DNA of 64,000 nucleotides from Chloranthus sessilifolius (Eukaryota; Streptophyta; Magnoliopsida; Chloranthales; Chloranthaceae), in assembly GCA_021018995.1 (NCBI GenBank), contig CM037588.1:147331725-147395724 (forward strand), given 5' to 3'. The notes below the pieces were generated by a model, which was not told the origin of the DNA, did not search any database, and worked only from the letters and a program-made list of their open reading frames with translations. Shown in pieces: positions 10,904 through 22,479 of the stretch. Position numbers and translations under genes: made by a program. How positions within the stretch are numbered: position 1 is the first letter of the stretch; each line of letters begins with the position of its first letter.

Positions 10904-12502
10904 TGTGCGACCATGGATCCTCTCGAACCCGTCGCGGCGATGCGCTCGCCTTTTTAATGAAAATGTAGAGTCGCCACCCGGAGCTTTTGGTGACTCGGGA
11001 AACCTTCAAATCAATATTTTGAGCACCGAAGTGCTAAATATGACTCTGATTTACCGGTCCTTGCCAAAGGCTCTAGGGTAGGGGCTTCGGTTATCGATCG
11101 GGAAGGGTTTAGGCACCCGATCAACCCGCATGCAGCGGTCTCTATCTATGGCCAAAATAAAATAAAAAGAAATAAAAATAAGGGCAGAGTTTCCCCTTGC
11201 CCGAAGGCAATACGGTCCTATCAAGCTTTGAGCCAAAACCGAAATTTCGGCGGCATAACGGCTTGAATCCTTGGACAGAGGAGACACCAAGAAGCTAGAG
11301 GAAGAGAGGGGTGAGCCGGAGCTCATGGGCCCTTATTGCACTGTGGAAGTCCTTCGCTTTGGCATGCTTCCGATGGTTTAAACGGAATGGAAATGGGCTC
11401 TAAGGCTAGGATTCGGTAAATAGGAAGTGTAGAGTATAGCTAGAGGCTAGGTTTTGGCTAGAGGGGGTGATCTAATGGTGGAAATGGGTTGAAAAGGGGA
11501 AACAAAGCATGCTGGAATTTTTGGCTCAAGAGTGCACTAGGGTTTTCTTTCTCTCAAGCTTAAAATTTTCACTCTTAATTCTTCAACCCTTAAGGAAGAG
11601 GGGGGCCTCTCTATTTATAAAGAAGGGGAGGGTTAGGGGCTTACTTAAGAGCTAATGGGTTTAGCAATTAGGTAATCCCCCCATCTAAGGTTTTCTAGGT
11701 TTTTAAGGTCCTAGGGATGTGGGGAACCGGTTTCAATGGCAGATGATAGGGTGAGACCAAAGGTGACTTAAGGGTTGCCAATAAGCTCAAACGGGGTGCA
11801 ACCAATCTTAAGACACCCACCTTAACTAAGGGGGTGGTCAAAGGGTCAAACTAGATGAAGGAAATTCGAGCAACTGATGACAGTTACTGTAGCTAAGCTG
11901 GGCGTATATATTATATACGCCCAGTTTAGGAACAGTAAATTTCACCAAAATCAGGGGAGTTTTGAGAAGATGAAGCCCGTGGTGGGTCCCACCTATACTG
12001 GGCGTATATATTATATACGCCCGGCCAAATTTCTCCCAAAATAGGCAGGGGTATATAATATATACGCCTAACTAATCTGGGGCAAAAATGGCTGGGCGTA
12101 TGTAATATCTACTCCTGAGTAAAAGTCCTATGATTTTATGTGAAATTTTGAACAGCCATAACTTTTGACCCGTAGCTCCAAATTGGGTGATCTTTAGCTT
12201 GTTGGAAAGCTGGAAAAGTCCTCTTTCCAATGGTATAGGGCTCATCCATGGTAATGGTCTGTGTGAAATTCTGTAGCTCTCCTCCCATCAACCGCTCAGA
12301 AGGGTTTAAGTTAGGTCTGGGAAGGGATTCTAGGGTTTAGGGGTGACTTCTAAAGGTTAGGGAATGGTTCTAAAGGGTTCAGGGTGATTCGTAAAGGTCT
12401 GAGTGGATTCCTACGGGTTCAGGAGTGCCATCGGAAGCACAGGGGTACATCTCTCCCAAAGTACAGATTGATCGGGCCTTGGGCCGAATTTGGGTGTCTA
12501 CA
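10904..12502 (-). repeat. T1 5' LTR
   Basis: On the minus strand the LTR begins TGTAGACACCC and ends GGTCGCACA, followed by GA and the primer site, so it is 1599 bp with TG...CA ends. The U5 end contains a GGCGA...TCGCC hairpin (10936-10950) followed by T5 on the plus strand, and a second copy of the PBS core TGGCGACTCT (10967-10976). Four AT-rich palindromes lie at 11898-12116. No coding. Confidence 0.88.
11898..12116. repeat. T1 LTR palindrome cluster (four copies)
   Basis: Two perfect 27-base dyads with 13-base arms (arm CTGGGCGTATATA; 11898-11924 and, with one end mismatch, 11998-12024), a shorter one at 12047-12068 and a worn one at 12092-12116. They match the internal cluster in the leader. 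Confidence 0.93.
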
Positions 12503-13048
12503 TAAAGCAATGAATTAATTTTACTAAAAATCTAATTAACATAGAGGAACTAATTTTACAAGAATTATGATCAAAGCAATAAATTAATTATACTAAAATT
12601 CTAAAAAAATAACAGAACTAATTCTACTAATTCTAATTAAAGTGATGAATTAATTCTACTAAAAAAATCTAAGAAAAAGGGTTTTGGGCCCTCTATGTAA
12701 AGGAGGATTTCGTTCCCGAGTATCCTCCGTAAGCTCTCATGGGCAAATTGGGTGGCTAAGGTTAAAGCAAATTGGATTTTGGATTATAAGATGGTATTTT
12801 TAGATTTTTTAGAATTGATTTTGGATTATAATTATGAATTAAATTATGAAACTAGAATTATAGAAAACTAAATTAAGAATTGAGATTTTAAAAATCTTAA
12901 ATTAAGGAATTAAAACTAGAATTTAAAATTAAAGACTGAATTTGGGACCGAAATCAGAAAATCAGACCGTATAATTAAGGACTGGCTCTAAAAACTAAGA
13001 ACTAGAACCAGAGATTAATAATAGGACTGGAGATTAAGATTTCAAAAT
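12503..13048 (-). repeat. Fragment of the older Tat element G LTR (left part)
   Basis: AT-rich sequence with repeated phrases such as AAGGACTGGCTCTAAAAACTA, closely matched by AAGGACTAGTTCTAGAAACTA across the gap at 36988-37180. It is therefore the same LTR, split by element A. The phrase with TCCTCCGTAAGCTCTCATGGG resembles Ogre-type LTRs. T1 is inserted at its left edge. No gene. Confidence 0.75.
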
Positions 13049-13053
13049 GAAAT

Positions 13054-15567
13054 TGTAATACCCTAAAAATTTGAGCGTTTAACTTTGACCTCGGGATCCG
13101 TGCCTGATTAGTCATAGGGTTGACCAAGTGATGGTCAAACAATGAACTCGTAAAGTGATGAACTAATGTGAGGTCGATACGACTTAAGAGTAGTGTACAG
13201 TGTGAGTTAGTGGTCGCATACACCTATCTCTAGTGTATGTGTTTAACACACAAGCTAGAGATGATATAAGGGTTTAATAACCCTAGAATCCTTTTCTTTT
13301 GGTTGTTGAAGAGTTAAGAAGAGAGAGAGAGAGAGGGAGAAAGCAAGAGGAGTTACTGAGGAATGAGTGAATGCAAATCAAAGGGCTAATTTGAGCATTC
13401 ATTGTCGGATTCAAAGCGATTGGGTTGTAAAGCGGAATGATGAAACCCTGGCCATCAAACCCAACAATCAACCCTTTGAAGGATTTATTAAGATAAGTGT
13501 GATTTGATTTCAATACATAGAGAATGGATGAATGAAATATTGTCTAGCATGTGTAAAATCATAGATTAAAGACTTAGAAAAAGAAGGGAAAAGAAAGGGA
13601 AAATTTTTTGGAAGAACAGCCCGAAAGGGGGCTGAATCTGGCCAAATCGATTAATCGAAATTGGGATTCGATTAATCGATTTTGGCCCAGAAGTTGAAAA
13701 GTCATGAGTGCCCGATTTCGATTAATCGAATTAGATTTCGATTAATCGATTTGGATGTTCGATTAATCGATTTGGAAATCAACTAATCGACTGGGTACCT
13801 CTAGTGGCTGGAGAAAGGAGACCTGGGGAAATCGACTAATCGAGTTGGGAAATCGATTAATCAATTTTGGATTTCAATTAATCGATTTGGGATCGACTAA
13901 TCGATTTCAGACTTTCGACCACTCGATTTGAGAATCGACTTCATTATGTTAGAGACTTCGATTAATCGATTTGGGATCGATTAATTGAATTTGAATCTCG
14001 ATTAATCGATTTTGGGAATCGATTAATCGACTTTGACAGTTTTTCTTAACTTTATAATTTTTCTTTAAGATTCATGGAGGGTCTAGGACCTTCTTCATTA
14101 CATCTTTAGTGATGTGTTGCATGTGTTATGATATATCATAAGTGGTACGTGTGAAAGCGAGCACAAGGAGCTGCGTGGAACCTTGATGCTTGGACCATCA
14201 GAAACTTGAGGTAGGGAACACCTTGAACATGTACTTTAATTTCAAGAGCATGTATGTAGTAATATAATTATCATATTTGAAATTGTTTTAAATTACTAAA
14301 AGCTTTGTGAAAATGGGTGTGCGTGTAATACCAAGAATGTGAAAAAGGCATCTGTGTGATGCAAGAGATTAAAATCAAGTAATCTAATAAGAATGAGACA
14401 TCCCCAAGGGATGAGAAAGTAATAAAGGCATCAGGTGTGATACGGGTATGTATACATCCATGGGATGTATATATATGATTGAATAATTACTGTTGAGGCC
14501 TAACTGATATAAGATAGCACACTTACACGGTGAACAACTATGTGTAAAGCACATGTTATTTTTGTTATTTGAGGTTTGATAGGATACCCTACCGACGTGG
14601 CGGGATACCCATGATTGAAGCGGCAGGATATCCGTGACTGGTACGGTGGCCAATCCGTACACTAGTGCGGAGATTTATCCGTAACAGTAAGTACATCCTA
14701 GGGATGTTGAGATGAGTTTTAACCCCGCCGCCTAGTGAAAAGAGGCTTGGGTCATATTCTCAGGGAATACTTTTATAACAACTATCTATTTAGGCGACGA
14801 TGAAGGGTATCTCATCGGGGCTCGATGCTATATTGCTCGGGGATTACTTAAGTTGAAGATTTAAGTTTTGCTTTAGGCATGTTCAGTATCATTCATGATA
14901 AATCAACAGTAAAGTAGAACATGCTAATTACCAGTAAACTTGAATGCAATTCATCAGCTTTTAAACTATTTTCAAGCAATTACATAGACACATCATGCTT
15001 AGAATATCATGGAATATATGTGAGTCTTAATTTATATGTTCATTGTGTTTGTTCCCTATTGAGCTAGGATGTAGCTCACCCTTTAGACTATACGTCGCAG
15101 GTCCATTGATAGTAGCTGTTAAAGCTTCGGGGGACGTAGATCCGGGTGATTTGGATTACGTACCTGGAGACGAGGTGGAGCCTCCACCCGAGGACTTCTA
15201 GGAGACTCTACTGTGTACTTTGGCAGTGAGTAGTTTTTGAGAGCTAGTTGTACGGCTTGGTATGTCAAGCCTTCTTTTTGTTAAACATGTAATTAAATTG
15301 GATAATTCTTTTGGCGAACCATCTGGGGTGATCTGTTTATCACCGATGGTTTGGGTCGGTTCTCTGTTCATGCAGTGGCATGAAAATAGAACTGTCTTTT
15401 GTATATGCCAATTGGACATATTAACCGTTTCCGCTAATATGAGATTAATTGCTTTATTTATCTATTTGTGCTTGTTATACCAATGTTCCATGTATAGTTT
15501 TGGGATGCTGTCTGGAGGACCGTGCTGATGGCACGGGTTTCGGGGTATCAAAATTCGGGCTGTCACA
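13054..15567 (+). repeat. Element A 5' LTR
   Basis: 2514 bp, TG...CA, followed by GT and the primer site. It carries a palindrome array (13645-14034), dyads with a CCNNGGG-type core at 14450-14710 (for example CATCCATGGGATG), and a conserved GAGCTAGGATGTAGCTC dyad at 15061-15077. It is homologous over most of its length to the LTRs of B and, less so, of C and D. Confidence 0.93.
13645..14034. repeat. Element A LTR palindrome array (TCGATTAATCGA)
   Basis: About 14 copies of TCGATTAATCGA or one- to two-base variants, irregularly spaced by 5-40 bases. Flanking bases often extend the dyad (TTCGATTAATCGAA, ATCGATTAATCGAT). Confidence 0.95.
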
Positions 15568-15569
15568 GT

Positions 15570-15581
15570 TGGTATTAAAGC
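15570..15581 (+). promoter_or_regulatory. Element A primer binding site (initiator-Met, mutated)
   Basis: Reads TGGTATTAAAGC where intact copies B and C read TGGTATCAGAGC, complementary to the 3' end of initiator tRNA-Met. Two substitutions are present. It lies two bases after the LTR end. Confidence 0.85.
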
Positions 15582-15670
15582 TTTTTCTTTTAGAAACTCT
15601 GACAATCATTCTTTTATCAGAGCATAGGGACTTCTGCTAATGAAAACTTTGTTTTCACGTGCAGACCGTG

Positions 15671-17047
15671 ATGTCTTCTAGAGGAAGGGGTCGACCCAGG
15701 GCGGTCATAGTAGAAGCTTGCATAGTCAAGATAGTTTTATCTCGGATACCAATAGAGTACCCATAGGAGATGGAGGGGCTTCTGGCAGTGGTGGCCAAGG
15801 GAGCCAAGATCAGAGAGAGAACCAAGATCGAGATCGACAGGATCAAGATCAGAGAGAACAGGAAAGAGTTAGAGAACGAAATGAGGACAGAGAAGAGCGT
15901 CAGAGGATGATGCACACCATGGAGACCATGGCAGCTGCTATGGCCCAGCAGGCAGCATCTTTGGTAGCTCATACTGACTCATAAGCGACATCGATACAGA
16001 CACCTCCGGTGGCTCAAACCGCCGTGTCTTGACTTTACCGAGTTTAAGAGGATGAGACCTCCTAGCTTTTCAGGACAGGCAGACACGATGGCAGCTGAAA
16101 ACTGGTTAAGTGAGATGGAAAAAGTGTTCAGTGTGATCACTTGTACCGAGGATGAGAGCGTCCGTTGGGCAGCCTATATGTTGGACGGGGAAGCTGGGCC
16201 TTGGTGGAAGTCCGTTTCTAGGACTAGAGCTTAGGAGACTCCAGATATGCCCTGGACATGGGACGAGTTCGTCAACGAATTCAACAAGCAGTATTTTCCA
16301 GAGGTGGTGAGGAACCAGATGGAAATTCAGTTTTTGCAATTGGTGCAAGGGAAGATGAGTGTGAGAGAATATGGAGTGGAGTTCATGCATCAACTGGCCG
16401 CTTACTACATCATCCGAGATGATGAAAGCAAAAGAGGTTTGAAGGTTTGAAGCAGAGTGAGGGAGGTAGCACCATTCCAACTAAGGACCTATGGTGAGGT
16501 CATGAGCAAAGCGCTCATAGTGGAGGAAGAGAATAATAATAAACACCGCCAGAGAGAACAACAAGGAAGGTGGAATACAGATAAGAGCAGAACGGGAAAT
16601 TATGAATCGGTGTACAAAAAGCCGAGATTCATATCGAACAATCAAAAACCACCATTTCAAGGAGGTTATGGGAGATCGGCGCAGCAGAGCAACCAACAGA
16701 GATTTCCATTGTTCGCGTCGGGGAGACCGATACGCTACAAGAGCTCTGCTATTACTACAGGCGCTACAGTCACACTGGGTGCTTCTTGAGCAGCTTCTTC
16801 CACACCTTGTGAGACTTGTGCCAAGTGTGGCAAGTCTCACAAGACAACGGACTGTAGGATAGGCACTCGGGGTTGCTTTCGATGTGGCAAGGTGGGCCAC
16901 TTGATCAAGGAATGCCCTGAGATGAACAAAGGGACGAAGGCTTCAGTACCTATTCCACGACCTATGCAAGCAAGGAAGCCGATCGTCCAAGGAAGAGCCT
17001 ACACAGTCACAGCTTAGAGGCTCAGAACACGAATGATGTCATTCAAG
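15671..17047 (+). pseudogene. Element A Gag
   Basis: The start ATG at 15671 (MSSRGRGRPR) matches the Gag start of B. After an early frameshift the frame shows a Glu/Asp/Arg/Gln-rich coiled stretch (QDQRENQDRDRQ), RMMHTMETMAAAMAQQAAS, the capsid core (RMRPPSFSGQADTMAAENWL, WAAYMLDGEAGPWW, FNKQYFPEVVRNQMEIQFL) and two zinc knuckles (CAKCGKSHKTTDC, then CFRCGKVGHLIKECP at about 16879-16920). Stops at 15982, 16232 and 16448 and a frameshift near 17015 break it. It ends in N-D-V-I-Q-G, where the candidate intron begins. It would form the particle and bind RNA. Confidence 0.9.
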
Positions 17048-17193
17048 GTGAGCTTTTTTTAAATAAAGATTTTCAATTCGTGAAATTTTTAGATAGAGAA
17101 GGTGCATCCATATAAAAAATATAAGAAAAACTTGCATGTGATAAATTCTAGTATGATGATAAACATGATATATATATATATATGTATGATTAG
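17048..17193 (+). other. Candidate intron at Gag-protease junction, element A
   Basis: ATTCAAG is followed by GTGAGC; 146 AT-rich bases later TGATTAG is followed by GCACATTA. Joining gives I-Q-G-T-L and then a TAA, after which the frame runs straight into the protease (Y-E-A-R-V-L-I-D-P). The same junction is found in B and C at the same codon and phase. Confidence 0.75.
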
Positions 17194-17580
17194 GCACATT
17201 ATAAATTTATAAGAAGGAAAGCGACGTGACATATGAAGCTCGAGTGTTGATAGACCCACGGTCTACCCACTCATTTGTTACCCCTCGCTTCACGAAGAGG
17301 ATGAAAGTCGACCCAGAGGAGTTAGACTTCGTTTTAACCATGACTGTTCCTACTGGGAAAGCAGTTGATATCGAAAAGGGTTGCAACTCCGTGATCATGA
17401 GGGTCATGGATGGAGACGTCTTTGAGCTACCGGCGAACCTAATTCTGTTAGACATGCAAGGATTCGACGTGATCCTTGGCATGGATTGGTTATCAACTCA
17501 TTGTGCGACGGTAGATTGTAAGAACAAGGTCGTCATCTTCAGACCCAACACGAGGAGATCGTTTAGATTTTGATGAGAGA
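17194..17580 (+). pseudogene. Element A aspartic protease
   Basis: A 115-residue frame after the candidate intron. The catalytic loop reads L-I-D-P-R-S-T-H-S-F-V where B and C have D-P-G-S. The G-to-R change in the active-site loop should abolish activity. The rest is family-typical: TPRFTKRM, GKAVDIEKGCNS, FELPANLILLDMQGFDVILGMDWLS. The Gag-Pol protease would cut the polyprotein. The frame ends at a TGA at 17571 before the RT. Confidence 0.9.
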
Positions 17581-19333
17581 GATCGACACACCTACCACTT
17601 ATCTCGGCAGTCAGGGCCGAGCGATTGATCAGAAAAGGGTGTAGTAGATACTTGGCATTTTTGAAGGAGCATAAAGAGGAGAAGAATGTTACATCTGAGA
17701 TAGCAGTTGTGCGAGACTTCGCCGATGTATTTTCGGAGGAGTTACCCGGATTACCTCCAGAGAGAGAAATAGAATTCACCATCGACTTAGCACCAGGAAT
17801 GGAGCCTGTTTCTAAGGCACCATACAGAATGGCTCCTGCAGAGTTGAAGGAGTTGAAAGAGCAGCTACAAGAGCTAATGGACAAAGGGTTTATTAGAATG
17901 AGCGTGTCTCCATGGGGAGCACCGGTCTTGTTTGTAAAGAAGAAAGATGTGTCAATGCATTTATGCATTGACTATCGACAATTGAACAAACTTACCATCA
18001 AGAATCGATACCCTTTGCCTAGGATAGATGACTTATTCGATCAAATGTAAGGGGTGAAGTATTTTTCCAAGATCGATGAGATCTGGTTACAATCAGTTGA
18101 GAGTCAAGGCAAAGGATATTCAGAAGACTGCATTCAGGACTCGATACGGACACTATGAATTCCTAGTGATGTCGTTTGGATTGACAAATGCCCCGGTGTC
18201 ATTCATGGATTTGATGAATAGGGTGTTTAAACCACACCTGGACTCTTGTGTTGTAGTGTTTGTTGACGACATCCTAATCTATTCAAAATCAGAGGAAGAG
18301 CATGAAAAGCACTTGAGAGTAGCCCTACAGACTCTACGTGAACACCAATTATACGCCAAGCTCAGTAAATGTGAGTTTTGGTTAGAAGAAGTTAGCTTTT
18401 TGGGACATGTCGTCTCTAAGCTTAGTGTCACTGTAGATCCAGCAAAGATCGAAGCAGTAGTGAATTGAGAGCAACCAAAGACAGTGACCGACATCTGTAG
18501 TTTCTTTGGATTAGCAGGTTACTATCGACGTTTGGTTAAGGGTTTTTCAAAAATATCAGGACCACTCACGAGACTTACACCAAAAGATGCAAGGTTTGAA
18601 TGGAGTGAGGCATGCAAGAAGAGTTTTCAAGAACTTAAGAAGAGACTCACTTCAGCTCTAGTGTTAGCTATACCTTCAGGCAGTGGAGGGTTTGCAGTGT
18701 ATAGCGATGCTTCGTATACTGGTTTGGGCTGTGTGCTTAATCAACACAAAAAGGTGATAGCGTATGGGTCGAGACAGTTGAAAGAGCATGAGAAGAATTA
18801 TCCGACACATGACCTGGAATTAGCAGCGGTCATTTTCGCGCTCAAAATTTGGAGACATTATTTGTATGGTGAGACTTTTGAGATTTTCACCGATCAGAAG
18901 AGCCTCAGATATTTGTTTACACAAAAGGAACTAAATATGAGGCAGCGCAGATGGATGGAGTTTCTCAAGGACTATGACTGTTCCATACAGTACCATCCAG
19001 GCAAGGCTAATGTGGTAGCTGATGCCTTGAGTTGGAAGAGTTCAGCTCAATTGGCTACCTTAATTTTGGGTATGCACAGATGGAAACTGTTTGAAGATCT
19101 GGCACTATATGATGCAAACATTGAGTCACAAGCTACAGGAGCCTTCTTGGCTAATATTTCAGTGAGACCGGTGATATTTGAGCATATCCATGAACTACAG
19201 ATGAAAGACCCAGCGCTAACAAAGATTCGTCAAGATGTGACTGAAGGCATTATATCTGAGTTTTCAATCAAGGAGGATGGTTCCTTACTGTTCAAGGGCC
19301 GCCTCTGTATTCCGGACAATGCCGATCTGCGGC
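17581..19333 (+). pseudogene. Element A reverse transcriptase, RNase H and integrase N-terminus
   Basis: RT motifs in order: [58 protein letters not shown], then a TAA (18048) and a frameshift, [17 protein letters not shown], the catalytic FVDD ([12 protein letters not shown]) and [21 protein letters not shown] at 18466 precedes the RNase H domain with [38 protein letters not shown] and [11 protein letters not shown], so all its acidic residues are visible. The integrase N-terminus starts ([15 protein letters not shown]) and is cut at 19333 by element B. The coding sequence resumes at 31928. Confidence 0.92.
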
Positions 19334-20106
19334 TGTGGCAGTCCGAATTTCGATACCCCGAAACCCGTGCCATCAGCACGATCATCTTGACCGTGCCCTT
19401 TAGCTAAGCACGGAACACTGGTATATCAAGCATCAAAAAGTATAATAAACAAAATTGCGAAATTTAAATCTATATTAATTAACTCTCCAAAAGACAGTTC
19501 TACCCTCATGCCTCTACATGAATGAAGAACCGATCCGAACCATCGATGATAGAAATCATCACGGATGGTTCGCCCCAAAAGAATAATCCCATCCATATAT
19601 ATATATACATGGTTTAAACAGAATCAAGGCTTGACATACCAAGCCGTACAAAACTCTCTCTAAAATCTCTCAAAGTGGCACAACGGAGTCCTCTAGAAGA
19701 AATCCTCTGGAGGTGGCTCCAACTCGTCACCGGCCGCAAGGTCCGACTCGCCGGGATCAGCGTCTCCTGAAGCCTCGACAGCTGCTAGTAGTGGACCTGT
19801 GACGTATAGTCTATAGGGTGAGCTACATCCTAGCTCAATAGGGAACAAACACGGTTGAACATATAAATTATGACTCACATATATTCCATGATATGCCATG
19901 CATGATGTATCTATGCAGTTGTTAATGAAACAGTTAAAAAGCATTTCGTTTTACTGTTGATTACTTATATTTTCATTTATTCATGAATAATGCTGAAAAG
20001 GCCTAAAGCAAAACTTAAACTTTCAACTTAAGTAATCCCCGAGCAATATAGCATCGAGCCCCGATGAGATACCCATCATCGTCATCTATATAGACAGTTT
20101 TTAACC

Positions 20107-20499
20107 GTATTCCCTGGGAATACAAATAGTACCCAAGCCCCTTTCCCCTGGGGATTGGTGGCGGGGTTTCACTTGTCTCAATCAACACCCCTGGGGTGTG
20201 CTTACTATGTACGGATAAGCCTCCGCACTGGCCTACGGTTTCGCCGCCGTATCGGTCACGGATATCCTGCCGTGTCAGTCGTGGATATCCCGCCACGTCG
20301 GTGGAGTACCCTATCAAACCTCAAATAACAAAAATATCGGTGCCTTATATATAGTTATTCACTGTGTAAATGTGTTATCTTATATCAGTTAGGCCCTATC
20401 AAACATGATTCAATCCTTGGATACATCCCTGGGATGTATCCATTTACTTGCATCACACCTGATGCTCTTATCTCTTTACTTCTTCATCCCCTGGGGATG
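20107..20499. repeat. Five unlike palindromes sharing a CCTGG core (element B LTR)
   Basis: Seen: GTATTCCCTGGGAATAC (20107-20123), TCCCCTGGGGA (20144-20154), ACACCCCTGGGGTGT (20185-20199), a 23-base dyad with core ACATCCCTGGGATGT (20419-20441) and CATCCCCTGGGGATG (20485-20499). Arms differ but stay complementary. The 5' LTR copy has the same set at 30495-30895. Confidence 0.93.
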
Positions 20500-20816
20500 G
20501 CTCATTATGATTACTCATGTGAATGTCACGCACACACACTTTTCACAAATTCTTAAGAATAACAATTGAATTGAAATCTATATCACTACATACATGCTCT
20601 TGTAAAATAAGGTACATGTTCAAGGTGTTCCCTACCTCAAGTCTTCATTCGATCAATGCATCAAGGTCCCACGTGGCTCCTTGTGCACAAGTCCACACGT
20701 ACCACCTATGGTACCACATAACAGGTAAAACACATCACAAAGGATGTAATAGAGAAGGTATAAGACCCTCCAAGAATCTTAAAGTCAAACCCAAAAGTCA
20801 ACATAATCTATCTCAG

Positions 20817-21380
20817 TCGATTAATCGAATTCCAAAATCGATTAATCAAAGGTCAATATCGATTAATCGAAGTAATTTCGATTAATCGAAATTCTCTGTT
20901 TCGTAAAGTCGATTCTCAGTTCGAACAGTCGAGCTTTCATTCGATTAATCGAATCCAATTTTGATTAATCGAAATTCTCCTTTTCGCAAAGTAAACTCAC
21001 AGTTCCAACAGTCGAGTTTTCATTCGATTAATCGAATCCCATTTCGATTAATCGAAATTCTTCTTTTCGCAAAGTCGACTCACAGTTCGAACAGTCGAGT
21101 TTCACAAGTTGATTAATCGATCCCAAATCGATTAATCGAAAACTAAAATCGATTAATCGAAATCCCATTTCGATTAGTCAATTTTTCCTCAAGTCATTTC
21201 CTCCAACCCCTGGGGTCCACTGGAGGTTCTCAGTCGATTAATCGATCCCCAAATTGATTAATCGAAATCCAAAGTCGATTAATCGAAAACAAATTCGATT
21301 AATCGAAATCGGGGTCCTCTGACCTTTCAACTTCCTAGCCAATTTCGATTAATCGAAACCCAATTTCGATTAATCGAAAT
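20817..21380. repeat. Element B 3' LTR palindrome array (TCGATTAATCGA)
   Basis: About 18 copies, many extended to TTCGATTAATCGAA. It includes a tandem section with the phrase CAGTTCGAACAGTCGAG between palindromes. The other LTR (31213-31539) has lost part of the array. Confidence 0.95.
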
Positions 21381-21961
21381 TGTCAGATTCACCTTCATTT
21401 TGTTCTTCCCAGTCTTCTTCCATACTTTTTCCTCTATTTTTCTAAGCCATTATCCTATGATTTAACCCACATTTAACCACAACTTAACCCCTATAATCTA
21501 TGCATCTTATTTATAAAAAATTTTACCTTGGATAGATCTCAAGTTGATTTCTATCAATAGTTGGAAGGCTAGGGTTTCCAGCTTTGGTTCTAACGGATCC
21601 CTCGCGTCGAATCCGGCGTTTATTGCTTGAATCTCTCTTCCTCAACTAGCATTCACTCCTTGCATTAATCACTCTCTTCACTCTCTCTCTCTTCTTTACT
21701 CTCCTTCAACAACCCAAAATACCCATCTAGGGTTATTAAACCCTTTTATCTATCTCCCTCTTTGTGTGTTGAGCACATACACCGCAGTAGGTGTAAGTGA
21801 CTTCTCATTTACATCACACACCACATAATCACTCAAACTATCACATCTCGTCTGTTCATCACATTCTATGCTAACTCATGATCTCCTGATTGGTCAAACT
21901 TGTGACCAATCGGGCACGAATCCTGAGGTCATAGTTTTGCGTGATTTTTCGGGCTATTACA

Positions 21962-21974
21962 TCCTCCCCACCTT
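21962..21974 (-). promoter_or_regulatory. Element B polypurine tract
   Basis: The minus strand reads AAGGTGGGGAGGA directly before the LTR start TGTAATAG. It is the expected plus-strand primer for DNA synthesis and identifies this LTR as the 3' copy. Confidence 0.9.
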
Positions 21975-22479
21975 GGGAATTTTCGTCCTCGAAAATAACC
22001 CAAGGTTTGTCTGATTGGGTCTCTCCCCCCCCCCCACACTGTCAGGTGAGGTGGTTCAATTGACTCATACATATTTAAGTATACACAATCACATGCATGG
22101 AACTCAAATTTTTGACGAAGGCAAACAATTAACACAAAAATTAAGATTTTCTATTAATATATATGCCAATAAGTTGGCGTCTGATAAATTGGCATACAAG
22201 ATATACATGGACAAATCATACATACAAAATAAAGAAAAGACTCATCCCCTTGGTGGTAATGCTCTGATGGTGGAGTGCTGCTGGGCGCTCTGCAGTGTGG
22301 CGGCAGTCTTTGGGTGTGGTGTGTGCGGCGTCTCGTGTCGGGAGATGTGGATGTGGAAGGACGCGTGCATGGTGGGATGGAAGGCGGGTCCTCTATGGGC
22401 GGTGCGTCCGGCCGTCCCTCCTCCTCTGAGGCGAGAGTAGCGGTGGTAGTCGGTGGGTAGATGTGGCGGAGGGTGTGGA

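Larger units (their letters stand above)
1..12502 (-). mobile_element. T1: Tat/Ogre-like Ty3/gypsy retrotransposon, partial (3' end outside the window)
   Basis: Seen on the minus strand in order: LTR, tRNA-Arg type primer site, leader, proline-rich Gag, protease with G-patch, RT-RNase H, a second RNase H and integrase. A second RNase H between the RT-RNase H and the integrase is the hallmark of the Tat lineage, and the LTR starts TGTAGACACCC as in Ogre/Retand-type elements. The 3' LTR is not in the window, so the target duplication cannot be checked. The candidate at the right edge is TAAAG (12503-12507). The reading frame is interrupted mostly by isolated TAG/TGA/TAA codons rather than large deletions, so the copy is decayed but structurally nearly complete. 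It is inserted in the LTR of an older Tat element (G). Confidence 0.93.
19334..21961 (-). repeat. Element B 3' LTR
   Basis: 2628 bp, starting TGTAATAGCCCG on the minus strand. It is the 3' copy because a polypurine tract abuts its start. It contains the palindrome array 20817-21380, five palindromes with a central CCTGG at 20107-20499, three tandem units of about 80 bp at 20905-21110 and the conserved dyad GAGCTACATCCTAGCTC at 19820-19836. A (TA)n run at 19597-19609 could serve as TATA, but this was not tested. Confidence 0.95.

Noticed and set aside
22015..22440. 141-codon plus-strand frame
   Set aside because: Antisense of the Pro-rich tail of the B extra gene and its downstream region.
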